A stretch of 64,000 nt of DNA from Cornus controversa (lineage: Eukaryota > Streptophyta > Magnoliopsida > Cornales > Cornaceae). The stretch lies in NCBI GenBank assembly GCA_026545225.1, contig CM048849.1, positions 33,552,336-33,616,335 of the forward strand, given 5' to 3'. Below, piece by piece: positions 36,852-49,410 of the stretch (position 1 is the stretch's first letter; each line of letters opens with the position of its first letter). The notes beneath the pieces were generated by a model. The model was not told where the DNA came from. It worked only from the letters and a program-made list of their open reading frames with translations, and made no database searches. Made by a program: the position numbers and the translations under genes.

Positions 36852-37500
36852 TCACGCCCCGATTTCCAACTCCTAAAAAACCGAAGGTGAACTCATCCAT
36901 GATGCCCAAATGGATCATCTTTACCCTCAAATACCGTGGAAACTTAACCCTATTCTTGCACATAGATATGCACAACTCCACCTTATCTAACCACAATAGG
37001 CCTTACATCAAATCATATCACCTTAGTAAAAATTTTATTTATTCACACTCATGAATCACTCATTTTCAGGACTCAACACTTCATGTGATTGGAACATGAA
37101 ACTGAAACCTACACCATTGGATAGAAAATCCAAAAATACTCAATTTAAAAAAAAAACACGCTCAGTTCTGATTCAAAACGAAGAAGTTATGCCTGATTGA
37201 AGTTTGGCCAAATTTCGGAGCATGCTATGAATAGTAGTTTCGATGCATCGAACAAGCATCGACCAAAAACCACTCTCAGGACTTTTGGTTTCTAAAAATT
37301 CTATAGGTTTTTCGATGCATTGTACTTGTCATTTCGAAATAAATTCATCCCAAGATCAAATGCAATTTCTTTGCTAAAGCAAGACCATGTCACCCATAGG
37401 GCTCTTCTCAAAGGACGGGATATCTTAGTCCCAAAGCAAACATACGAGCTTCTTACTAAGGGGTTTCCACTTTAAAAAATTGTTCAAAAAAGAAAAGTGT
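36852..37500. mobile_element. LTR-like sequence of the TGTCACNCCCC class
   Basis: Begins tatcacgccccgatttccaa right where the gypsy RT is interrupted. It has a ccgtggaaacttaaccctattcttgcaca-like stretch parallel to 39094 onward (ccgtggaagcttaatcacgca) and tcgatgcat motifs. The far end is not defined. It is inferred to be a gypsy-type LTR fragment. Confidence 0.5.
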
Positions 37501-39093
37501 GCTTCAATTCCTTACGTGTTTTCATTAAGCTTGGAAAATGATAAAGTACAAACATGGGATGGTTACAGGCCACAATAACAACATAAATTAAAGACAAATG
37601 AAATTAGAGAAACTAATTATAATCCACAAAGCTGGAATCTTCGTCATAAATTGGTAGAGTCATTATTATCAGCAGTCAGGTACAACACAGTTGAGTCTAT
37701 ATAGATTCCCAACACGTATAACACACAGTTGAGAATTAGAGGGCAACTGATGGCACAATTTTAGTTGGATATACCAAAAGATGAACAATATAGCATGTCT
37801 AAGATTCGACGCTACAAAACTTTAACCAGTGTGGAGTCTAGTTATAGACAAGATAAGGATAATGCTCATCTCTTTTATTCGAATAAGGAGCGATCCATTT
37901 CCCAATATAACACGAAGACCAACTAACTATAAATACAACCACTCATCTCCGAGAAAGGTATGCCACAAATTAATTATATAAATCTTTTTATACCATATCT
38001 CATCAAGTACTAACTTGACCATTGGAGTGGACCTAGTCTGCCCCCCGTTGACACAGTCACATCTCCTCTTTTATGTAGGATGGCGCATTAGATTGGATTG
38101 TGGGAATTCTTGCATAATCAAATATAATGCTAGCCAATTTGACGTTGGAAACTTAATTTTCCTTCTTTCTATTCACTTTCCACTATTAATTTCTGTCTAA
38201 CCAAATGGACCTTTACAAAAAAACTTCAGTCCTTATTGCACCAACAACATTGAACCAATTTTTAGTTCAAATTAAATTGTGATTGCAAAAATTGTTTGAA
38301 GGTTTTTTTGGAAATGAGAAGGATAACTTGATTTGAACTTGTGTCCTACACCATTGGATCTAGCCTTCTCGATCGAACACTATAAACAATGATAGTTTGA
38401 GGTTGTAACCAAGGTGGGGGTAAATCTAGAGTGCAATAGTAGTTCCACAGCTTTGTAGAAATATAGATTGAAACGAAAATCTAATTTGATACAAAATTTA
38501 TTGTATTAAATCTGAATTTAAAATGAGTCTAATATGAATATCCTTGAAAAATTGATCACAAATATGAATCAGATCTAGATATGGGTAATTGGATATCTAA
38601 CCCAAATCAAGCACTCTTACTTTTATTCGGATCATTTTTTGATGGAAAATGATACGTATACAATCGGACTATTTTATGTGAGGGGATGGATGACATCATC
38701 ATAATGTCAGCCATTATAAAGATATCAAGATGATCTCCTTTTCATATAAATGCAAATCGGATTAGTCTAACTCTCGAACACTTATCACGACTCGTTTTGG
38801 ATTATGCAGATCCAATATGAGCCATGCCAATGGAATCTGACTTAGATTCAGATCCAAATATGAATCTGGATGCTAAAGTTAGATCTAGGTTTGGAAGAAG
38901 GGTATGAGAGTCAAAATGTATATGATCGGGCTTGGGCTTCGGCATTACTGCTTAATTCGGTTGAAACCTTACCTAATAGACTCATCCACGGTCAAAAACC
39001 CCTAAACTCAGTGATTCAATATTTATCTTAAAATCAAGTATCCTCATTCACATAACATATCTACGAGGGGGAAAAAAGGTACAAGATGAGCTG
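37501..39093. other. Unassigned repeat-like DNA
   Basis: No gene recognised. The composition is mixed and may continue the LTR-like sequence. The short plus-strand frame at 38015 has no motif. Confidence 0.4.
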
Positions 39094-39359
39094 TGTCACA
39101 CCCCAAAATTTGGACCACCGGGACTCCCGTGGTCCAAATCCAAATCCTGAGTGTGAACCCGTCAATTAAGCCCTAATTAACCATCTTAACTCATAATTAC
39201 CGTGGAAGCTTAATCACGCATACACTCATGTGTGTGTGCAACTAAACATCAACCAATACTAACGAAAAGAGGATTCAAAAATACTCGATTTCAAAAAAGA
39301 ATCACTTAAATTGAATTTGAGACGACAAAGTTATGCCTATTTAAAAATAGTTAAAAATC

Positions 39360-39610
39360 TCTATCAGTCGACTTATCTGAAGGAGTAGTTGACTAATTTG
39401 TCATTCTAGAAAGCTTAAAATACTTTGTAAAAAATAGTCGAATTACCTGAATGAGCAGTCGACTGCTTTCACATATTTAAAAATCTATATCAGTCGACTT
39501 ATTTAAAGGAGCAGTCGACTGGTTAAAAATCTCTATCAGTCGACCTATCTAAAGGAGCAGTCAACTGGTTGAAAATCACTATCAGTCGACTTATCTAAAG
39601 GATCAGTTGA
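39360..39610 (+). repeat. Degenerate ~57-bp repeats rich in CAGTCGACT
   Basis: Units of the form atcagtcgacttatctaaag followed by gagcagtcgactggtt recur about four times. GTCGAC or GTTGAC lies at both ends of each spacer, so paired palindromes are repeated. Confidence 0.7.
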
Positions 39611-40519
39611 CTAATTTATCCCTCGAGAAAGCTTAAAAATGCTTTGCCGAAAATAGTTAATTTATTCAAAAGAGTCAGTCCACTGATTCCACCTGGACAC
39701 CCTTTTTTAGCATTTTTTGTCCAAATTTTACACCAATCCTCATACATATACATTTAAAAAATACAAAACTTATCCAATCACATTCCAATCACAAATGAAA
39801 TATCAAAAACTTCATGTATTCCATATAATTAACCCTTAAAAATATAAATGATCTTATACATGTTTAATGCATGCAAAGAGTCCACAAACCAGACATATAT
39901 TCAAATGTAAAACTTTTATTCGAATTACAAGTTCGATAAATGACCTAACATGGCATGCGAAAATATAACATAAATGATAATGGTAAAATATAAATTTCAT
40001 CCCTCGAGCTCCATCCATGACCGGTGCCTTATCTGTAAAAATAGTTAGGGAAGGGGGTGAGCACCACGGCAGCTCAGTAGAGATACCAAAATCAACCTAT
40101 GCATCGACTCGACGCGACCTACATGAATGCAAGTATGACATCCCCATACTATATGGCATACTTTTAATACATGTAAAATGTTATCATGACATTCCTAGAT
40201 TATATGACATACTTCAATGCACATGCTCAAAGGGATTTCAATTCAAAGCTTAAATGAAAAACATGTTCAATATTACTCAATTTCAAAGAAAATGTCACGC
40301 AACATCAATATGATTATCACAATTCAACAATAATAAGGGTGGGAGTTATCGTAGAACCACCGGATAACTGCTAAATGAGCCAATTATTCGTAATATCTAT
40401 CTTGACGGGTGATCAACCCGAGGTCTAGAAGGAACCAAATCTGACTTTATAGGCTACTAACTTGATGATTTAGAGTAACCACCTTAGCCAAGTTTAGGGA
40501 TTTGCACCCTAGTGATCTA

Positions 40520-41702
40520 TGTGAGTTGCGCAGTGCGGAAGCGATTGCGAAAAGTATTTTAGAACCTAGAGGGGGGGTGAATAGGATCACTTGCTCATTT
40601 GCTTAATTTTTAATTAATTCAATTTTAAGTCCAATTAATCAAACAATTAAATCAAGCAAATAAATAAAGTGCAAGTAAAGAAAAGAATGCACCAGATATA
40701 CGTGAAAACCCAAGATGGGAAAAACCACAGAGGGAGGCGGCACGCCTCAGGAAACCAATTCACTATGATGAAGCAAAGTACAACAGACTCTGTCTCAGTC
40801 TCACACCCTCTTCACTCTGTTAAGGATCTGATGCGGAACACCTCAGGCTTATGATTGCGACAACACGTCCAACTGCTGCAGACTTTCGGCTAACGTCACC
40901 ACCCTTACAGAAAGATTGCTGGAAGAACCAAAATACTCAGCAAGTATTTTATTCCCTTCGTAGTGCAATCTGGTCACCTTTCTTCCTCAGCAAGCAAGTA
41001 AGCGAATAACCTTCAATCCAATATTTTAATCAGCAAATAGATTTGATGCAGTCTCTGAGCAGCTAATCAGAAGTAGAACACCATCCTAAATATCACTCGT
41101 GAAGTATGGATGTGTGTTCTTAAAAATATATAGCCTTAATTATAATGTACATATTTTCTCTCTCTAAAATATTAATTTTCCAGGGCACAGTTGTAGAGAA
41201 AATATGAATACATATATATAGGCAACGAAGTCCTAATTCTACTTGAAAAAGAAATTGAATACCAAATAGAACTTTTCTAGAAGTTTCAAACCCAACAGGA
41301 ATCAGAATTTCCGTCAAAATCTATTTCCTATTTGGAATAGGCTAAGTTGGACCGGTGCCAAATAAATAGGACTGGTGGGACTTTTTGAAAACCTGTAGAA
41401 ACTAAACTGCCGAGAAAATTTGGATCGGTCCTAAATATTGGGGACCGGTCCTACTTTGAAAAACCGTAAAATTTTCATTTAAACCCTGATTTTTCAAAAT
41501 AGGCTCGGAACTAAAAAGTGTAGAGTGTCCTCACCATACTTACTTGTACTCTATGGTGTTCATACTAATTTGTCGACTTCCATGCACTTGAGTGTCAGCT
41601 CGAAGATGTCGATGATCGATACAAAGAATAATCCAAAAATTACAACTCGACCAATCAGGTTTTGATCATCGAAATATGCCAATTACAAAATTATATCTCA
41701 CA
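40520..41702 (-). mobile_element. Solo Sirevirus-like copia LTR with intact target duplication
   Basis: On the plus strand it starts tgtgagttgcgc and ends atatctcaca. On the minus strand it reads TGTGAGATAT...AACTCACA (TG...CA). The 5-bp duplication ATCTA flanks it perfectly at 40515-40519 and 41703-41707. Length is 1183 bp. No internal region accompanies it, so it is a solo LTR left by recombination between two LTRs. Confidence 0.92.
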
Positions 41703-41784
41703 ATCTAAGCCCTCAATGCTTTCTGACCTCCTCCTAAAATCAACAACCAATCACATAGGTTCAAGTATGGCAACACATACAATT

Positions 41785-42012
41785 TCAAGCGTATCATAAG
41801 CCACTTAATTTCCATGCTAAAATATGTAATCCCATGCATATAACAATGCAACAATTCCATGATTCAAGTGCATCATAGGCCACTTAACTTCCATGCTAAC
41901 ACATGTAATCTCATGCATAAAACAATGCATTAATTCCATAATTCAAGCACATCATAAGTCACTTAATTCACATGTTAAAGCATGTGATTCTATGCATATA
42001 ACAATACAACAT
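41785..42012 (+). repeat. 79-bp tandem repeat, about three units
   Basis: The phrase atcataagccacttaa recurs at 41793, 41872 and 41951, each unit followed by catgcata and acaatgca strings. Confidence 0.8.
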
Positions 42013-42613
42013 TTGAAGGAAATAATCATTTTCATACATATTATCAAACACATAACATGCATTATACACAACATGATCTGTACACTATAAATCATGTTAT
42101 AAAACTACATTCCTCCATAATAAACAACACCGAAGCATATAGATAAAATTCAATGCACATGAATTCGATAAGATCATCAATTAACATGAATTGACCCAAT
42201 TAAAAGTGCAAGACTCACATTCTAGTAATTCTAAACATGCTAAACAATACAATCTACATCAATTCCTAAGGAATCGATGATAAGATGGAGAGAATACCCC
42301 TACCTCATTTCCAAGCTAAAATATTCCAAAAATTCAGTTTTGTCTAAGATGATTTTGATTAGACCAAACTCGATCCCTCAACGCGTAGATCATTTCTCTT
42401 TTCTTCGGCTCCTTTTAATTCTCACCTTAAGACCCTCTAATTTAATGAAGAAGAAGTAAGGTGATAAAGATACATATACATATATATAGCCTCACTCATG
42501 GCTAATGAAGAAGAAATAATGAATTGAAACCCCTCACTTTGCTATTTATAGCAATATGACCTACTCTTATTCACAAAAATGCCATCACCTTTTTCCTAAA
42601 CCTTCCCAGACTC

Positions 42614-43564
42614 ATGATGAAGCAAAGTAAAACAGACTCTATCTCAGTCTCACACCCTTCTTCACTCTGTCAAGAATCTGATGCAAAACACCTCAGGCTT
42701 ATGATTGCGACAACACGTCCAACTATTGCAGACTTTCAGCTAATGTCACGATCCTTACAGAAAGGTTACTGGAAGAACCAAAATACTCAGCAAATATTTT
42801 GTTCCCTTCGTAGTGCGATCTGGTCACCTTTCTTCCTCAGCAAGCAAGCAAGCGAAGAACCATCAATCCAATTTTCTGATCAATAATTAGATTTGATGTA
42901 GTCTATGAGCAGCTAATCAAAAGTAGAACACCATCCTAAATATCACTCCTGAAGTATGGATGTGTGTTCTTAAAAATATATAGCCCTAATTATATTGTAT
43001 ATACTTTCTCTCTCTAAAAATAATAATAATCCAGGTTTTCTCTTCACCCATTTGTAGAGAAAATATAAATACATATATATAGGCAAGGAAGTTATAATTC
43101 TACTTGGAAAAGAAGTTGAATACCAAAATAGAACTCTCCTAGAAGTTTCAAACCCTATAGGAATCAAAATTTCTGTCAAAATCTATTTACTATTTGAAAC
43201 AGGCTAAGTGGGCCCGGTGCCAAATAAATAGGACCGGTGGGACTTTGTAAACACCTACAAAAACTAAACTGCTGAGAAAAGTTGGACCGGTCCTAAAAAT
43301 TGGGGACCGGTCCTACTTTGAAAAATCCTAATATTTTTATTTAAACCTTGGTTTTTTAAAATAGGCTCAGAAATAAAAAGTGCAGAGTGTCCTCACCATA
43401 CTTACCTGTACTATATGGTGTTCTAACTGATTTATAGGCCTCCATGCACTTAAATGTCAGCTTGAAGTTGTCAATGATCGATACAAAGAATAATATAAAA
43501 ATTACAATTCGATCAATCAGGTTTTGATCACCAAAATATGCCAATTACAAATTTATATCTCACA
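42614..43564 (-). mobile_element. Sirevirus-like 3' LTR, truncated
   Basis: Aligns with the solo LTR from atgatgaagcaaag (40764 equivalent) to the terminus atatctcaca at 43564, so the distal ~240 bp of the LTR are missing. On the minus strand it follows the env-like remnant and polypurine tract and is therefore the 3' LTR of the element at 43565-47250. Confidence 0.85.
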
Positions 43565-43654
43565 ATCTCCCCATTTGGCAATTTCGTGACAAAACCACCT
43601 ACAAATTTATATCTCACAATCTCCCCCTTTGACAATTTCGTGACAAAACCACCT
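43547..43654 (-). repeat. 54-bp tandem duplication of the polypurine tract/LTR junction
   Basis: acaaatttatatctcacaat begins at 43547 and again at 43601. Each is followed by ctccccatttg or ctccccctttg and then acaatttcgtgacaaaacca-like sequence. On the minus strand this is a purine tract AAAGGGGGAGAT next to the LTR start TGTGAGATAT, present twice. Confidence 0.85.
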
Positions 43655-44175
43655 ACACAATTATAACCTAACCCATAAAAAAAAATTAGATTACAATGTT
43701 GCCCAAAAATACATAAAAATAAAGAACTGATCAACAGAAGCTTCACTTGTGTGTTCAAGACGGTTAGACTAAAAACCTGTTATACCTGCACATCCCTTAA
43801 ATAAAACAACCTGTGAAAAGCTTAATAAAGAAATATAAACATGAATATTAATATCTCCCCCTTAATCTCTTAAGCAAAAATATCTGATAAATATATCTCC
43901 CCATTTGTCAAATAATCTCATATCACATAACAACATTTCCCCCTTTTTGGAACAAATTGACAAAGAATCATCAAAGAGATTTATATACACAGATAACTCA
44001 TGAAGCACATAGAGAGATTAAGACAATAATGAAACAAAATAATCATCATCACTAAATAAATATTCAAAACATATCAGTTGATGAAATAAATAGAAAAAAA
44101 TAAATATATAGACATCAAAGATAAAGAAGTCAACAACTGTTTAGAACAAAAGATATCAAGACCTAAAGTCTAAGT
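43655..44175. other. Sirevirus-like 3' untranslated interior
   Basis: Between the env-like stop and the polypurine tract. AT-rich, with further ctccccatttgtcaaat and ccccctttttggaacaaattgac strings (about 43890-43955) resembling extra purine tracts on the minus strand. No gene. Confidence 0.5.
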
Positions 44176-45208
44176 CTAGTCAGCCTCATCAGAAACAGCA
44201 GGGTCAAGCTTGTCTATCCTTGCATGTAAGCGATTAAACCATTGCTGAATGAACCTGAAAACCTGGTTCATCTGATTGGCCGTCACGTGTGTGTCAGTCG
44301 CAGGAAGTTGGAAAACTCCACAACCCCCAGACACAGCCTGTCCAGCTCATTGACTAAGCTCATAGGCCTTTCTGTCATTCTATTTCTTGTTTACCGAGCG
44401 AGTAATTGATGTGGCATCAATCATCCTTTTCGGTTTCTCAATATCAGTTCTCTCTGGAATACAGACCCTAGCATCCCTCAAAATAGCCATCACTATCTAT
44501 GGGAAAGGTAATGCAGATGAAGACCTAGAATGTCGAGTGGCTAAGATCATGGTACGCATGATTGTTGCGGGTAGATCGATTGGATTTCCTTGAATAATGT
44601 GATAAAGAATCTCAGCTCGACTCTTAATGATATTACCTTTGTGGTCATTAGGATCTAAATTATATGATACTATCAAGTTCAATGCCGAGACCTTATCGGT
44701 AAGATACAGTGAAGGCAGCCTATCTACTAGCCGTGGGGCTTCGGGTATGCACAACTCTCTAATCATATCATCCATGCTCGGTCTGTTTGGATCCTCAACT
44801 TGATTTGGCAAAACAATGTCACCTTCATTCTTTGCAATACCCAAAATATTGGCAATTATGTCCTTGGTGACTTCAACACGAACGCCATAACATTTTGTCA
44901 CAAACACTAAGTCATCCAAGCTTGAAGTAATCATATTCCATAGAAATATATAACCATTCGGGCCTTACAATTTCTCTAAGATCACAAAGAGACTCCCAAC
45001 CATTGTCTTCAAAATATTGCACAAAATCCATCTCCCATTTGCGCTTGATTATAGCAAGATTGACTCGCCTTTCAATTCTCATTGCCCGGCACCCTATGAC
45101 ATTAACAAATTTGTTGAAATTGAATTCATCCTCAAACATGTCTAGAGTGAATACAATTCAATTTTCATCACTGGTAGACGCCTCAGTACGTCCCCGTTTG
45201 CGTGCCAT
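44176..45208 (-). pseudogene. Sirevirus env-like / plant transposon-associated protein remnant
   Basis: The minus-strand ATG at 45208 opens MARKRGRTEASTSDEN then a stop. The frame resumes with DEFNFNKFVNVIGCRAMRIE and REIVRPEWLYISM, shifts, and continues SSLDDLVFVTKCYGVRVEVT to NQMNQVFRFIQQWFNRLHAR and a final VSDEAD-stop at 44176. The RVNL...GW..L......V.P......M layout is that of the extra ORF between pol and the 3' LTR in Sireviruses (the putative plant transposon protein domain). At least one stop and one frameshift disable it. Its molecular role is not established. Confidence 0.78.
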
Positions 45209-46454
45209 CAAAACCACGACGAATGAGATAAAAAATATAGTCAAAAGTTTCATTGAGACTTTTTGTCGAACACTTGGTGTGCAAGTGTAAAAAATTCCCA
45301 AATTTTAAAGCAATTTGTTTGCATAATCTCTCCCAAATCAACAAATAATCAATACAATCCTCCAAAAGTCTAATCCCAACCTCCAATACCAATCAATCAC
45401 AAAGAAAAATAGATGAAGAGAAATGTGTGTGAGTTGGAGTGTTTTTAAGAGAGTTTGAGAGTTAGAGAGATTGAAAGTGTGAGAGATATGAGAGTGTGTG
45501 CGTGTGAGAGTGAGTGAGGGATTTTAAGCCAAATCGAGCGCGCGTAGAATCAAAATTCTGGACATTCGCTAAGTGCGACCGGTTCTAATATTTGGGGATC
45601 GGTCCAACTTCTCTCGGTACCTTAGAACCTGTAGAAGTGCGACTGGTGCTCAAAATTTGGGACCGGTCCAACTTTGTGAATTATGAAAAATTACAATTTG
45701 GACCCTAATTCACCAAATACACTTCATCTCAACTTGATTTAGCAATTAAGCACACAACGTATGAAAAATAAACACAAAACCAAAATAAAAACATATTTTT
45801 GGATTTTTGAAAAAAAAATTTTCAAGAGAAAATAAAATAAAAAAAACATAAATAATCTCATGAGAATAATCAAAACATATTTTTTAGAGAATAACATGAG
45901 TTCTAAAATTTTTGAAAAATTTCAAACATTTAAAAATGTAGAATTTTAAAACCCAAAATTTATCCATAAAATTCATTCTCAAATTCATGATCATGACACA
46001 ACTTCTAATGCACAAATATTTATACAAATTTAGAAATTCATCTAATAAATCCACGTGCGTGTGTGCAATCCAACTTCATCAAAAATTAATCAAATTCCTT
46101 TGATCCACCTTCTAAAACATATTGGATAATAAACAAATATAACTACACATGATCAAACAAATTTTTTTTTTCATTGAATTTCATCATCAATTTTTTTATT
46201 TATTTCTAAGACGGTGGCTTTCACTCTTACGTGCAGCTAACTATTTTTTTCAAAATAACTCTTTATTTTTAAAGATATCTCATTGGAGATTTACATTATA
46301 GTGGAAGCTACGAACACATCCCGAAGGTAGCCTTTTCCGTTTGTCTTAGATATTCAGTAAATCATATTATTTTTTTCATGCTGAATAAAAACATAATTTT
46401 GTTTTCATTGATCATTTAAGCTTTCAATGCTACTCATACAATATATTCTAGTCA
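45209..46454. other. Non-coding interior; pol region missing
   Basis: Where a copia element should have protease, integrase, RT and RNase H there are only ~1.25 kb without any such motif. The stretch includes a GA/GT-rich tract (45425-45525), two accggt-type segments (about 45580 and 45650) similar to ones in the LTR, and AT-rich DNA. Confidence 0.65.
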
Positions 46455-47250
46455 ACTTCATATAAGTTTTCAGTCAATTCTCTCAGACTCAACATGAGGC
46501 TTAGGTTTGGGTTCGGACATATTCAAGTTCTTGGGTTTAACAAAAATAGTTTTTCCCTTAGATGATGACCCAACAAAACCTAATTTAGTTTTATCTCCTA
46601 CAGGCTTAGCAACACTAATCATGCTATCAAGCTTAATCTGCCCAGAAGTTAAAGCAATTAATTTCTCTTGTGATTTTCTCAATTTAGGCTCAAGAAAATT
46701 AATTCTAGCAATAAGAACATCTTTAGCAGAAATAACTTGACTTTGCCTTGAAAATTCAGAATTTTTGTTTTATTTTCTTCAATCAACTTCACTTGATCTT
46801 CATTATTTTTCTTCAAAGTCTCTTTCTCAAATTTTTCTTGCTTCAGTTTCTCAGATTTTTTTATTATAAGCTTCCAGCAATTTTTCAAAGAGTTCTGGCA
46901 GCTTGCTTTCACATGGCTCTACATCAGACTACTCAACTTCTGAATCATCAGACCCTACTTGACTGAGAGTAGTATATATCTCTGTTTTACCTACATTAGA
47001 AGAAGAATCATTAGCAGTATCACCATTCAATAAAGTAACAAAAGCAAGAGAATTATTCTCAACAGATGAATCACTATCAAAGTTAGAAGATTCAGAATCA
47101 AAAATAATAGCTTTTATGACTTTCTTGTTTGAACTTTTCTTTGCACTAAAGTTATTTTTCTTAGGACTTGGCCATTGATTAGATGTATGACCTTTACCAC
47201 CACATGTCTAACAAGAATTTTTGTGATTTTTTCAAAATGTGCGTGAGTTT
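46455..47250 (-). pseudogene. Sirevirus-like gag C-terminal remnant
   Basis: From ~47225 downward the minus strand reads a degenerate zinc knuckle CGGKGHTSNQWP (the preceding codon is a stop and the last Cys is Trp). Next comes an acidic Ser/Asp stretch, then a Lys/Glu-rich coiled-coil-like segment KLKQEKFEKETLKKNNEDQV. A KLDSMISVAKPVGDKTKLGF block follows, matching the gag-pol linker of Sirevirus-type copia elements (KLD.ML...KP.GDK.GLGF). Frames change between parts. Upstream gag and the 5' LTR are not seen. Confidence 0.78.
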
Positions 47251-47689
47251 TCTGCTCTTTTCTGGAATATTTACATTACACAATAATTTTTAGATAATAT
47301 ATCAGATGATATATTATCTATTTTGCATTTTAACTACATCTTGAGCCATTGGTTTACTTGTATTTCTCTAATAGAAGTGTATACAAATCAATAAAAGTCT
47401 GTAATATAAGTCTATAAAAATTCATGAATTCACATAAATCAGTTATTTAAAAAAATGTCTTTTAAAATCCAAATTGACTACACCCTCCTAACAATAATGA
47501 TAGGAAAAATGAAAGTTATGGTCGAAAGTATCGGGAATGTAAGAATTACATCCCGATACATTTTTGTTGTTTCCCATGATAATAAGAGATAATATAAAAT
47601 AAGAGCTATTGATTGTAGGAAAAATTATTACTCTGTAATTATCACGAGGATACCATCTATGTAGGAAAATTATTAAGGCCAAGTGCGAA

Positions 47690-48260
47690 AAACTCCCCCG
47701 AAGTTTCCTTCATGTGCAAAAATACCCCCTCAACTATTTTTGGAGCAAGTGAGCTACTCATCTTACAAAAGTGGACAACTTGACCCTGACAAAATTATAA
47801 TGAGATATATACGCCTTACTATAACCATTATGCTCTTCTCTTTGTAAATATAATTTTTTTTAAAATTCAAAAAATAAAAAAATAGTTAGATAAAATTTTT
47901 AAATAATAAGTTTAGAAACATAAAAAATTAAAAGGGTAAAAGAACTTTATTAAAAAAAATTAAAAAAAAATATATAACTAACATATATACTCTTTTCTCT
48001 ACTAGTATAGTTATTAGTGTTTTCTAAATAAAAATTTTAAAAATAAAAAAAGAGTTTGATAAAATTATCATTGAAAATGTTTTTTTTATTTGATTTGTTG
48101 ACTATAGTAGGAAACAGTACTATAATAATAAAAAATAATTAGAAACAAAAAAAAGTAAAAGGCATATATAATTTTATTTTAGAATTTTATCAAACTTTTT
48201 TTTTGTTATTTTTAAATTTTTTTATTTAAAAAACACTATACTAATAAAAAAAAATCATAC
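47690..48260. repeat. Repeat-like DNA with an AT-rich inverted repeat upstream of CYP79
   Basis: Left part: ggccaagtgcgaaaaactcc... reads like a dispersed element end. Within it, 48003-48066 (agtatagttattagtgtttt...gtttgataaaatt) is the approximate reverse complement of 48183-48245, arms of ~60 bp. MITE-like, no coding content. Confidence 0.55.
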
Positions 48261-48310
48261 TCAGTACATGCGTGAAGCAAGCGAATGAAAACGTGTTTCT
48301 CTATCCCCTG

Positions 48311-48427
48311 TCTCTCATTCGATCACTAATGACCATGAAGAACTCCGCCTCAGCCATCACTTACTATACCGTAAACCTCTTCCATGGCACACTTGATGTG
48401 TCCTCTATCCACTCATCTTTTTCTACT
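48311..48427 (+). pseudogene. Duplicated 5' end of CYP79 exon 1
   Basis: ctctcattcgatcactaatgaccatgaagaact... parallels the true gene start at 48555-48680. It reads [20 protein letters not shown] then a DVSSI segment, and loses similarity where the membrane anchor begins. It is a ~115-bp fragment about 240 bp upstream of the gene, not a gene by itself, and could supply upstream AUGs in the leader. Confidence 0.8.
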
Positions 48428-49410
48428 TGTCATCATTAACACGTACATTGTCATAAGCCACTTTTGTTACAGAAATTGCTATATAAAGGTGAGCATCATG
48501 CACATGTTGATCACAGTAACGAAGTATAGTAGTGGTGGTACGGTTATGAGTCTTCTTCGATCACTAATGACCATGGAGAACTCGACCTCAGCCATCTCTT
48601 ACTATACCCTAAACCTCATCCATGGCACACTTGATGTGTCCTCCATTGGCTTTTTATCCACTCATCTTTTTCTTCTTATCATCGTCATCTTCATTTTCTT
48701 GTTCCTTGTCAATTACCAAAAACGGGGCAACAAGAACACTAAAGGTAGTGATGTCTCACTGCCTCCTGGCCCAAAACCATGGCCTATAGTTGGTAACCTC
48801 CCAGAAATGCTCATGAACAAGCCAACATTCCGATGGATACACAAGCTCATGAAAGACATGGACACCGACATCGTTTGTATCCGTCTTGGAAATGTACATG
48901 TCATTCCCGTCACTTGTCCTCAAATTGGACGTGAGTTCTTGAAAAAACAAGATGCAACCTTCTCAACAAGGCCTATTTGCATGGCGGCCGATATCGCCAG
49001 CAACGGATACCTAACAACAATTCTTGTACCTCTTGGTGAACAATGGAAAAAAAATGAAAAGAGTCGTTACTTCTGAAGTGCTTTCATCGATAACACATCG
49101 ATGGCTTCACCACAAGAGAGTTGAAGAAGCAGATCACCTCGTCAGATATGTCTATAACAAATGCAAGAACTCAAGAGGTAACTGTTAGAAGCAATGAAAC
49201 TCAATCGAGTTGAACCATAATGATTGGTCTCGTTTAGTTCAATTATGTGGTTTTGATCTTTCCTCTCTCTATATATATATACATACATACCAATAAAAAT
49301 AAAAAATTAATATTTTTAAAAAATATATATATATGATGATGAACCTATACATTGCAGTGTATTATTATATGGTATTTATATTTTGAGCAAGCTTATTATA
49401 TATATATAGT

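Larger units (their letters stand above)
39094..42613 (+). mobile_element. Long LTR of the TGTCACACCCC class, interrupted by a solo copia LTR
   Basis: Starts tgtcacaccccaaaatttgg. It contains the GTCGAC-rich repeats (39360-39610) and the 79-bp tandem repeats (41785-42012). It is interrupted by the solo LTR at 40520-41702 and appears to run to ~42613, where another copia LTR fragment begins. Excluding the insert it is about 2.3 kb. Its own end and target duplication are not visible, so the right border is approximate. Confidence 0.55.

Noticed and set aside
45003-45290. 95-codon plus-strand open frame
   Set aside because: Antisense of the Sirevirus env-like remnant.
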